NCBI RefSeq assembly: GCF_000002075.1
Contig: NW_004797276.1
Span: 813,152-877,151 of the forward strand
Direction: 5' to 3'
Length of the DNA stretch: 64,000 bases
Source: Aplysia californica
Lineage: Eukaryota > Mollusca > Gastropoda > Aplysiida > Aplysiidae
Shown here: positions 1 to 14,400 of the stretch, in pieces
Layout: each line of letters begins with the position of its first letter
Position numbering within the stretch: position 1 is the stretch's first letter
The notes under the pieces: model-generated
The model's database searches: none
The model's input: only the letters and a program-made list of their open reading frames with translations
What the model was told of the DNA's origin: nothing
Position numbers and translations under genes: made by a program

Positions 1-1110
1 TATATATGCCAAAATCATTTATTCCACAAGAAAAGTGAAAGAAAGGCGATAATAAACGCATGATTTACGGACAGGCTATTCGACCAACAGATAGATTAAC
101 AGGTCACAAGGGCTAATTTTAAGATAAGCCTCATATAATTATTATGATGACTAAACACAATGAGACATAAGATTGGTCAGTCAAGCAGTAGATAAAATCT
201 GAGAGACAGGTCGTGCTTTCAAAGAACGTTATAAGATCAACAGTTACTAGATCTAGATCTTTTCTGACATCTGATAGTGTACCGCTTAAATACATGGTCT
301 CAAGGGCAATATCATTAGCGATTCTTTTGAACTCGAAGGCGGTCGAATTTTAAGTCCTCCTGTACAACCTAAACTCAATATAAGGTATAATAATAAACAA
401 TATAGGCCCTAATTTATCTGCGACATAATTTCTGTCTGGTTTATCATTATCATTCTCAACTCTCAACCCATTCATTCAAGAAATCCTCAGAAATGGCATT
501 GTATCTTTGCAGATCGTTCTGCCTGGGCCTACTTTATGTAAGCCAGCCAGTAAATGAACGCAACATAATAAAAACGGATTGTTCTTAAAAACAAACAAAT
601 TTCCGCTTCGGCGACGCCCACTTTTGTCTGGCCTATCCACAGGCCAGAAGGCTAGTTCATCGCAGGTATGATTCCACTTTAGATTAGAGTAGAGCCCCCT
701 GATATAAAGCTAGCCAATGAAAATACTTGTAACAGCCGTGCTCTTATGTGAGACGGGATTTGATTGAACACCGATGATCTAACATAAATTGTCAGCAAAC
801 ATGGCGGCTGTTGACTGTCCAGCTCTGTAAACAACAGACAAGTTGGTGTGCTGATATGATCATGGCTGGACATATCTTTTCTGTTACTGCCTAGGAAGAG
901 GTGCTGTGGCCAATTGTTACCGGGACACAAGGGCACAAGGTAGTTCAATTCAAGTAGTTGATTTTGCTTTCAGATTGATAATGTGAAGGCTGTAGATTTG
1001 GACAACTGGCTGGTCTACCACACTCCACACGACACAACAGACCACACGTTACTAAAAGATAACATTATATTATTCTACACTACTAGACCTCTACTAACTA
1101 CTAGATTCTA
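1..1110. other. Upstream intergenic DNA, no gene seen
   Basis: No ORF here resembles a protein I know. The stretch 600-680 is locally richer in CG dinucleotides. It contains a donor-like GCAG/GTATGA near 664-672 that could belong to a 5' UTR exon of SNX13, but nothing confirms this. A minus-strand AATAAA lies at about 17-22, which is not enough to call a gene end. Confidence 0.4.
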
Positions 1111-2833
1111 GGCGCTTTTTCGGAATTTCCAACCCCCCTTATTGGGCTTAGATCCAGATCTAGATCTAGATCTATATGTTTGATGCGCAGCGAGCGAGAG
1201 ATATCAAACCTGACCTAACAACTGCAAAACAGTAAAATTCAGGGCGCTTTTTCGGTAGTTCCTACCCCGCAATTTTATTCACGGGTTTGGGCCACAAGAG
1301 TAGGAGGGGGGGTTTCAGGGGGGCATGCCCCCCTGAATTTTACCATAATTTAATGTTTTGCAGTTGTTAGGTTTGATATCTTAGCTCACCGCGAATCAAA
1401 CGTATAGATCTAGTTCTAGATGTAGGTCAGGCTCAAGGGGGGTGGGAACTACCGAAAAAGCACCAAATTCAGGGGTGGGTGGGGGTGGGGGGCATGCCCG
1501 CAGTGTTGCGGTCCCGCGGTCCTTTGTTGTCAGTTGGGTACAGTAAAACCACGCTTCGAGGTGACGATACTGGCCAAGATTTTCAATGCATTCAATGCCA
1601 AACTGCACATTAAAATAGCCAAAACACAATTTTAAAAACAAAAACGGATCGTGCAAAAAAAGGGGGGGGGGAGAGGGGTTCCCCGCAAAAGGGGAGGGGG
1701 GGTGGTGGTGCATGGGAGTCTTTCCCCTGCTAAATTTGATAAAATAATGATTAATGACAGTTTTTAGAGGCAAAATTGTTCTCGGCACTCTAAAAAACAT
1801 TAAAATAATGCCGAAAAATTGTCAAAAATGGGTCTCTTTCACCCTGGCAACTCAGTCAGCTTTTTTTTCGAGTCGACTTCCGGGAACGGGACCGCAACAC
1901 TGCGGCATTAGCCCCCGCCCCACCATATTTTTATTAGGTCAGGGGGGGGGGGCAAGCCCCCGTAAAACCCCCCTACTCTTTTGGCCAAACCCGGCGAATT
2001 GAATAATAATTGGAAGTGGCTATCCTCACCCGGGGTGAGAATAAAAATAGGATCTACCTCTCACCCCGGATGAGACTTGCCAGCGTAGGGTATTCTCACC
2101 CGGTGTGAAACAAGACCTTTTTTCCTCATTTCGGAACACTGTCTATCGGTGTGGATGATCAAATTGATAAAAGCCAAGAAAAATTACATTATAGCACAAA
2201 AGTAAGCTAATTTGATCATCTTCAAAGATGCTATGGCTATTTCACTTTTGGAATCGAGCAGAACTACGCGGGTCGCCATTTTGTTTTGCCTGGAAGTTTT
2301 CGCAAGATCTACTCCTCCCCTCCGTCTCTCTCTCTCTGTCTCTTTCTGAATACTGTCTATCGGTGCGGACGATCAAATTGACCAAAACAAAGTTAAAAAA
2401 TGATGTTAAAAAACAAAACTAAATTAATTTGGTCGTCTACAACTACAAAGATGCTACGGCTATTTAACTTTCCGAATCGAGCCGAACTACGCGGGTCGCC
2501 ATTTTGTTTTGCCTGGAAGTTCTCGCGCTACTCCTCTCTCTCTCTCTCTTTCTCTCTCTCCACTGCCCACAGACAAAATTGCACGCTTTTAGACTAACAC
2601 TAACAGTAGTAATAGATCTAGAACGTTTGTTCACGGCACAGAGTTCTACAATTCTGTTATCACAGTGTAGAATTCTGTGGTTCAGGGTGAACGCTTCACT
2701 GGTTGGCCTAGTCTATAACGGTGAACGCCCCCCGGGTGAGAATAGCCAAAAGACTCGCCTGCGCTATTCTCACCCGCGGTGAGAATAGAGGTGGCCATAA
2801 TAATTGGGGGGTGGGAACTACTGAAAAAGCACC
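1111..2833. mobile_element. Nested inverted-repeat DNA element, no transposase seen
   Basis: The left end GGCGCTTTTTCGG (1111) matches the complement of the right end CCGAAAAAGC/CTGAAAAAGC-ACC (2804-2833) over about 30 bases with mismatches. Both ends continue into a run of Cs and TTATT/ATTATT. The flanks share AACTACTAGA[T/C]TC (1096-1108 and 2834-2846), which looks like a target duplication. Two further copies of the same terminal sequence lie inside, one forward at 1243 and one reversed ending at 1465. They form long facing arms (about 1111-1245 against 1330-1466). A further inner pair of arms, built on CTCACCC-GGTGAGAATA, bounds about 2018-2795. This fits one element inserted in another, or repeated foldback formation. 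No coding capacity recognised. Confidence 0.55.
2131..2560 (+). repeat. Two-unit tandem duplication, period about 214 bp
   Basis: Unit 1 (about 2131-2344) and unit 2 (about 2345-2560) share TGTCTATCGGTG, a block with CGAACTACGCGGGTCGCC-type sequence, CCATTTTGTTTTGCCTGG, and a closing CT-rich tract. The copies differ by scattered substitutions, so the duplication is not recent. It lies inside the 1111-2833 element. Confidence 0.7.
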
Positions 2834-2846
2834 AACTACTAGACTC

Positions 2847-5458
<2,612 letters not shown>

Positions 5459-8400
5459 ATGGAGGTCGTTGGGAATGGATGGCTGTGGGTCATCCTTGGC
5501 TCTTGCCTTTTCTTTATCACATTCGGAGGACTGGCTGTTTTCCTGAGTCTGTATTTTGTTGCTTTTTGTGCAGGGTAAGTCAGAAATGTGTTGTGAAGAT
5601 GACATTGTTGTTCAAGCTTGAAATGTATTTCTCTTTAACTGGAGGCTTTGAAATATTTTTTTTTCTTCTGATCTCAAGAGATTGTTAAAAAAGGAGATAT
5701 TTATAAATGTTATGTTAGATAGATTTTTCTGTGATGTGTGCTCATCTTCATGTTTTTCATGCCTAGCTCAACATTTTTTTAACATAAAAAAAAAAAAATC
5801 CATCCTTTTCTTAAAAAACTACTATTACCAATATTTCGATTCAACCATGTATTGTTTAGTCAGACCTATTCATTACCATGGAGATGGTGGCCATCTTGAA
5901 AAAAAAAAGTACATTTTTGGTACATCACCATTTCTATAACTTTCACTCTTTGGTCATTTTTCCACTTGAAATATCTTCTAGTGACACAGTTGTACATAGA
6001 GAAAACCTTTGATTGTCTAATTTATCTTTTTTTGGGTACTTTTCAAAGCCATCAAAGTGAACCTTATATTTTTATTAGAAAATACACCCGCCCACTCCTA
6101 AATATCAAGGTGTAAAAAGAAAGTAAGGTACAAAAATTGTGAGTCTATCCCTGTTTGTAGAAACGGAGAAGCTAGCCCCATGCTAAATTTGAAGACTTTT
6201 TCTCCAGAAATAGTAAAATAGTGATGTACCAACTGTTGAACAACACCTGAAAAATGAAGTTTTGAGAAAAATCACGTTTTTATTTGTAGTACACTTGTTA
6301 GCTGACATGTCACATGCTATGTAAAGTGGTTAGTAGCCAAATATTTCATACCAATGAGTGTTCTGAATCTACCTTAACAAGTAAAATCCCCTGAGGAGTA
6401 GGTAACACCCTCCTGTTCCTCTTTTAAAAAAATCTTTTTCATAGCAATTTATTTAACTGTTTTCCATAAAACATTCAATATTTCAACGAAATATACTTTC
6501 CATCTATATTAATCAATGAATTAATATTTTAAAAATTAAAATAACGCTAAACAAATCGAAAAACATAGTTCTTACTCGTTTCTGATATGGTTCCATTTTC
6601 CGGAAAAGACCTACTCGGTGGCAGTTCATGCAGCAGTTGCTATCGACCAACCACATCAAAGATTTTTAGCACTCGTGTTTCTATTTGAATGCTACTGGTC
6701 AATTTTTTTACATGGCATTACCAAGATCATATTTAAAACATTTGTGTATCTGTTGCCCTCAATGATATTTTAGACTTTGTATGTTTTATTTCCTGACTTC
6801 ATTTCTTTAAATGTCCTTTTCAGATGTCTTGTCATTGTGTTTCATTTCGGAAAACAAGCAATGGCTAATGAAGAAAAGCATGATGATGTTAGTGGAAGAT
6901 GTCATGTCAGTAAAGGTCTTGAAAAGGTAGGTTATTGCATCCATGGTTGTAGAGATGCATTGAGGGCAAACATGCTGATTTCACAAAGATAATTTAATAA
7001 AATGTCAGACATTGTTTTACTAGTGGCTCATCTTTTACTTGTGTATTGCGTGTGTTACCCTTGATTTTGTTTACATAGATTTCATCATCATCATCATCCA
7101 GTGCCAGATCTGTGACAGACATCGGCGATCATGGTTTTCCATTCATTCCTTTGCTCAGATGCTCTCAAAAAAGCTACGTTTCCCTGATCTTTCCCAGTAA
7201 CCCATTTGTTTAGGTTCCCTAAGTATGTTGTTCTGGGTCTACCCCTGCCTCGCTTGCCCTTAATTTTTCCAGTGAGAGCTAGATGTTCAAGACCCTTATA
7301 TGTCTATTCAGGTGTCCCAAAAACTGCATTTAAGGGAAGGAAACCATAAGAGTCGCACTGTATTCATGACCTGGTAACAAAAAGAGATAGTTTTGTAGTT
7401 TATTTCCTGACAGGAGGGAAATTTCAATTGATTATATGGGATCATTTTTTTCTTCCAGATTTTTTTTGACGTGGCGTTACCCAGATCGTATTTGGAACAT
7501 TTTGTGCTGTTTTATTGTTCTCTCAAGGTTACTGAAAAGTATAAATACGTACATCATTCTTCTTCTTTTTTTTTTTTTCCACCTGCAGATAAAAGAGTCG
7601 ATGGAACCCACTACAAAAATAAAAAACTTTGATAAAAGAATGACAGGTGCAAGCGTGATCGATGATGTTTTGAAGGAGGTATGGTAATTGCTAAATTATT
7701 TCCATCCTTTTTTTGTGGACAATTCAGGCTGGTTCTTCAATATTTACGTTATAATATAGTTAATGGTACCAGAGACTCCTGTTTCATTATTACTTATGTT
7801 CACTTCTCTTTATTGTTTCTGTAAATTATCTTTGCTGAAAAACACAGACTAACAGAATTTTCATAATTTTAATCTTGAAACAACTAACTTGTCATTGACT
7901 TTAGGTTTTTATCCAGCTTCAATTTTCACCAATATTTGATGCAAGATGAAACAAATTTTGAGACTGATTTCCTCTTGCAGATTCATGAACGATAATATTA
8001 CCCTTTGTTTGGTCTGTTTTGGTGTGATTTAAGGAATGAGGTAGATAAATGTTGTATGAAAATGTTTCAGGTTCTGGAGTACACGGTGCGCGACTATATA
8101 AAGACTTGGTACAGGCAGATCAGTGACCATGACAATTTCCTTGTAGACATTTGGCAATGTGCACAAAAAGTCGTAATCAGCTTTTCAAACAGGTTTGTAT
8201 TTAGTGTACTATCTGTTCTTGATATGTGTTTGGATACCCTTGATGTAACTGTATAGTTCATGAATATACCCAATAGCTTTATGCAAAATCTGTTGACAAG
8301 TCTGAAAGTTATTTTCTTGCTACATGTACTTGGTTCTGCCTTTATTGTTACCTACTTTTATGGCATTTGTCAAAATTATGAATTCTAAGAAATCAGCATT

Positions 8401-11400
8401 TTTCTGCTCGTTTGACAATTTTTATGGAATTTTTTTTTGGGGCTGAACACCTTTTATGTTAATTCAAAAACACATCCCAGTGGGGATTTTACTCAAAAAC
8501 GTTGATTAAGGCACAAGAAATGTAATTTTGCAGTTTCCAGGGACTCTCAAACTTTTGAAGTCCCTTAACTTTGGCGGCCATTTTCTCACCAATTTTACCT
8601 CTGAAACCAGGCAACCCCTACATCTTTCAATTGCAAATATCTCGAATTCTATTCATAATAGATGAGTATTTTTTCATCGAAAGCAGGACAGATGAACAAG
8701 CCTTTTTAAAAATTCCAATAACTTCACTTGCCCCAAAATTGACGAATGCCTGGGTCACCACTTTGTGACACATATATAGCACAAGTTCTTTTGGTGAGAC
8801 ATTTATGTGGTCAGTGTTACAGATAATTCAAGTTTTTGAAATGTTTTATTATATCACAGGTCCAAAGAAATTGACTGGATGCCTTACTTCACACAACGCT
8901 TAGTGGATGACTTTGCATCACATATCAGATTGTACCGACGAGCAGCGGACAAAACTGCAAAGTCAAAAAATGAAGGTGATGGTTGCTTGCTGACGTAATT
9001 ATTAAGACATTCGAAAACTTTTTTTGCTTTTAGGTATCTTTTTATCCTGAAAAGGAAGGAAATGAATCCTTTCTGATGGATCTCAGTAGATTTAGTTACA
9101 GTGTGCTAATTGCACATGCATTTCAAAACTTTGACGGTTTTTGACTGATCTAGACCTTTCTAATTCCTTGTTTGTAAATGTAAGTGTTGCAAATTTTTTA
9201 CTGTGCTTTTGATTTTCAGTGTTTGTATTGGTACGTATAGAAAGATAATTGTACACATTTAGTGCTTTTCTTTCTTTTATTTTAAAGACTGATAAGTGTT
9301 GAATGAACTTTTTTTTTGCTATTGTCTGCTAAAGCCTCACAAATGTATTCTCAAGTGTGTGAATATATTTGATTCTTTTATTTCATTTTTAATGTGAGTT
9401 GTTTTTCTCTTGAGGTTACGAAAGGACTGTGGCATTTTTATCCTCTTTTCAGATAATGGAGCTGCCCTTGAAAGTGCTTTCTTTGACATGGAAGTCGAGA
9501 TGGAAAACAGCATGTGCAGAGACTTAGTGTGCCTTGATCCCAAAGCAGAACGACGTAAGCAGTGACACATTTGAGGCCATAGTGTTGTGACACTTAAGTT
9601 GACTAAACAAAATAATTCAGTTTCTGTTATGTAGTGGGATAATAATAGATTGAAACAGATTTAGCGTGAAGCTTTAAGTGAAAGGTATACCATCTTTTTT
9701 GTGGTTTGTGTGTCATGTCTGATTTTTGGATGACCAGTAGTTGTTGGAGAGTAGTTATGTCTCTTTTTTTTTGGTCTGTTTCAGTTAAGACAGTGGTGCT
9801 TCGTAAATATTTCTTTTTGTGATTTTTTTCCCTTTGAACACACTGTCCTTTCCTTTTTAAAAAAAGATTTAATCCATTTCTCTTTCTTTTACTGATACAT
9901 GTATGTTCAATATTAATATAACATTAAATATTTTTCTTTCCTCAGAATATTTACAAGATTTGAGTGAAGTGTTGTTGTATTTGTTACTGCCGACTGAAGA
10001 TTTCCACAACAAGCCATTCCGATACATAGTTAGAGTAAGTGATGAACTCTGCATGCAGGGTGGCATTTGTTTACAATTGAATCGGTGAGTCAGAAAACTG
10101 TCCAGGCCATGCAGAATTTCTAAGTAGCTCTTCCTACTGAAATAGTGCTGGTCTCTTTATTTGGTTTTGGTATTTTAGGTCTTTTTTCCCGATCACATGT
10201 ACTGTAGGCCTGCAGTGTTTAGAAATGATGAATGAAAGTCATGACTTTTTCCTCTTGTGTCTTGTCTTTGATAAGAATATATGAATTGTACCTCTAATCT
10301 GACATTTCATTGTGGGAGAAATATAGACAGTTTTTTTTCTCTGATATAATTTTAGGCCCTTTTGATTAAAATGTCAACCTTTTATTGTTTGTTTTCCAGG
10401 AGGTTCTAGTCAATGGAATTTTCCTACCAACTATTGACCTTTTGTCTGATCCAGATTATATTAACCAGTATATTGCATGGTTGGTAAGTAAATCAAGAAC
10501 ATTGGAAATTGATTGTGCTCTTATGTACTTGTCATTTACTTGTCTTTTTTTGAATAATTGATTTATAATTTTTTTGCGTTCATTCTCCTTGGTTGTTGGC
10601 AGCATTTTAGTAATGTGTCTGAAGTTGTCTAATAGTATTGTCCTGAATAGTAATACTAATATTTGAGAAAGTGACTGGTAATGAGGTTCAATAGTTCAGC
10701 GAAATGTCGCCTCAGAACTATTTTGTCGAAAGTCACTCTTTATTTAAGTACAAAATAGTTCTGAGGTGAGGAACTGTTTATTTTTTTTTAAAGCAATGAT
10801 TTTTTGTGTTGTCTTTCTATCTTTCCAGTAAGTAGGTTTTAAATTGTTTTAAATCCGTTTTATCTCTGTAAACCTTTAGGTCATTATTGTGTTGCAAGTG
10901 CCGTAACACTCTTACTAAAATTTTTAAAAACCCTTTAGGTCACCAGGTATTTACTCCATGCAGAAAAATGGAAAGCCTGTCAATTTCTCATTTTTCTGTC
11001 AGTGCTATGAGACGTCTTTCACCCCTGAGACTTTCCTCACTGTGATACGGTCCAGTGATCATATGGAGGAGCTGCTGGCAGTAAGGGACAAAGTGGACTC
11101 GGACATTGCTAGGTGGCGCTCCAAAGACACTGGGGGCAGTGACGGTAAGAGCACCTGTAGCATTGAAATTTAATGACTTTTCGGTTATACTTTTAGAAAT
11201 TGAGTGTGGAGGAATGGAAAGGTTTTGGTTGTGCTGAGCTCAATTATATGGCTGTGTTATTTTTTCTTTTAAGGTAAAAAAAATGATGAGGAAATTTGAT
11301 AAAACCTTTATTTTTTACAAGTGTACCCCTAAGTATCATTCATAAAGGTTTTAGAAAAGAAATTTTGGTAATATGTATCTTTTCTATTCCCAAAGTTATA

Positions 11401-14400
11401 CTTCCAGTTTACTTTATCTAAACGAGCAAATTGCTGTGGTCTGAAATAAGCAAAAACACTTTAAGCTAGCCGCTGTGTGTGGGTGTCTGTGTGCTTGTGT
11501 GTGTTTGTGCATGTGTGCCTGTTTGTGTGCATGCATTTGTGTGTCAGTGCGTGCGTGCATGTGTGCGTGCATGTTTTTTGTGCCTGCCTTTATGCACTAC
11601 CATGTGAGCTTTTCATTTAGAATTGCATGTAACAATTCTGTTGTCATTCTCTCGTCAGACACGACTGTCAAGCAAAATTTGAATAGCTTGATGTTCCTGC
11701 GTGATACCTGTGATTTAAGAATACGTCGATTGCAGGATGGACCTGTCACAGAACAGATTATTGACGTGAGTGTTTCTGTCAGTCGGTATATTATGGTTGA
11801 CTTATCTATTCCTGTGGTGGGATAATGTGGTCATAAATTCTAGATTTTTTTTGTTTGTGTTCACGAGACCTGCATTTTTTTTTTCAAAACTTCCCTCTTA
11901 TTGGTGTATTTTAGTGAAAACTGAGTTAATTTTTGTTTTGCTGTAGAAGTAAAATGTCGTAATTTCTATGGGTGATTTCCCTTTCAGCCCATAAAATACT
12001 GCTGAAAAGGCTGAAAGTTCTGCATCAAGATGTTTCTGTGAAGCCCTCAAACCCAATTTCTAGGTTCTGAGGTGGGCACTCGGCCTCTTCATCGGGTACC
12101 CCATTTGTGAAGCAAAACACTGCTGTCTAAGTAGCTCTATTTGTTGCTTTGATAGTTTTTCAAGCTATGATGGGATTTCTGTGTGCGTATTTAGTTTGTT
12201 AACCATATGGCTACACACTTTTTTCTTCTTTTTCCCCCTCCCACACTTTGGTGTTTCAGGAACCTGATTTTTTGAAGTACCAAAGCTTGTATGTACTCTC
12301 ATTAGATGACATCTTCAATAACAACATTGCTCTTCAAAGCTTTATTGGTAAGTGTTTGGACTGGTTTTCTGTTTTTCATACTGTAGTTAAACCATGACCT
12401 TTGGAAGAGAATATTTACACATTTCCAGCAAACAGAGACAAAAGGGGTTGATCTTGTTGTATTTTTGTTTTTTGTATTACACACTATGCTTATGAGCCCT
12501 TTGAAATTGTGAAGGCTTGTCTTATGTTGAGAGCTGGATTTTGTTTTTGTGTATCTTCTTTGTTATTCCTCAATAAGACAAAAGATTATCTGTTTTAATG
12601 AGCTTGTCTTGTACTCAATTTTGTCTTTTTTCTTGACTCTGACTTCATCTTTTAAAGTGAAATTTTATTCCAGAATCCTTTCTGTTTTTTCTGTACCGGT
12701 ACCAGTTGTCAATGAAAGCCAATCTTTGCAACAAGTAATTATTTTTTTCTATGAACCATGAAAAGTTAGTGAATGGCAAAAGTTATGTAGCAGATTAAGA
12801 TCTATAAGGCCGATATAGAGAGGGTGATCAAGTTGAGATAATGCTCTAATTTAATATTGAATATTGATGTGAGTATGCTGAATTTTCCATAAGGGCATAT
12901 TCAACTGTTACATGTATTTGTGTTCTTTGGTACCCTGTTGTGCATGTTGAATCTCTTGTTTTGGCTGCAGGAATTTGTCCAGAGAATGAATTGTTATAGT
13001 TGACCTTTTACTCCCTTCAAAACTATTTCTCTAGTGATGTAACCACTAAGCCCCCGCTGTCGCTCACTGCCTGCTGTTTTTTACCAAGTCAGTTTGGGAT
13101 GTGTCCATTCGAAAGTAAACAAAATGTCTTTTAATAATTTTCTAAGTTCACTTGTCTTACCTTTTCTCCTCAGAGTATTTGAAGAGCAGAGGTGGAGAAC
13201 AATATTTGTTTTTCTACTTGAATGTAGAGGTAAGATATTTTTATCATTTTGTTTTATACAGCCAGCACACGACTTTATAGAGCATATTTCACATTTTATG
13301 CTGAGTGGGTGTTTTAATGCTGTTCTCTGGACTTTGTGAAATTGAATGTCTGGCTAGCTAATGATTTACAAAAGAAAATGTCAGCTATTTAGCTTTAGCA
13401 CTTCTTATTACACAGGGGGCTGGATTTCTAGAACACTTTTATGGTACGAGCCACAGTCTCAAAGAAGACATCACAAATAGTTATGTTCCTATTGTTTCTT
13501 GGATACTGGTGATCCACACATTTATTTTGACCTTCCGGCAAGAATAACGCTCGTGGCTTTAGTTTAGGCTTGGGGGGGGGGGGAAATGCCTATATTTGCT
13601 GGCTGTATGATAACTCAAAGTTGGTGCTTGGATTTGAGGTAAATAGGAGAGGAGTTCATGGTGGAAAGCTTCTTGATTTCTATGTTGTAGTTGTCATTTT
13701 GAAAGTCATTGTACCAGCTACAGTGCAGAGGCGGAGGCTTTTATACATGTGTCAAACAGGTGTGAGGGATCCCCAAAACCAATTAGTTTTCCTGACAGAT
13801 GCCGTGTTAACACTGCAGGCAATCACTGCCGACAACCACTCAAGGCTGCGAGAAGCAATAGAGGACATTCCATGCCTAAGGATCAAGCTGCAGTATCTAG
13901 GGAAACAATCAGGTGAACTGGATGGCAAAAGCTGGGTGCGCTGAAAAAACAACCGGACAACATCATCAACTATCCAGGAGAAAAAAAACCCCTCATAAAA
14001 ATGCTGTAACAAACTCCGCAGACACCAGTTAACTACCATGAGCTGTCCCGCCAAGAATTAAACTAAAAACGTAATGCACAAGGCAATCACCAGATGCCAG
14101 TGTGAAGAAGCAGACCAAGCTGTGGAGCACATCCGCCAGCAATGCAGGATACACAGAGCCTAAAGACAGGAAATGTCACCAACCCCAATACCACTACAGG
14201 AGAAGCTGTACGGGCCAGCAGAGGAACTAAGCAGGATGGCCCAGTATATGACAGGTATTGGTCTTCAAGGGCGATGCGGTGGAGAAGAAGGAGATATATA
14301 AAATTTGTTTTTTTGTGCTAGTGATTGCCTTTGTTGACTGCTGTGATGATTGTGTGTCATTTGGCTTTCAGGGCTTCCGTGCAGCTGCTGAGCAGCAAAT

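Noticed and set aside
1396-2002. Proline/glycine-rich frames on both strands
   Set aside because: Produced by the C/G-rich arms of the inverted-repeat element.
10958-11002. Earlier acceptor for SNX13 exon 9, adding KNGKPVNFSFFCQ
   Set aside because: It is open, but the downstream acceptor has a better pyrimidine tract and gives a gap-free length match to human SNX13.
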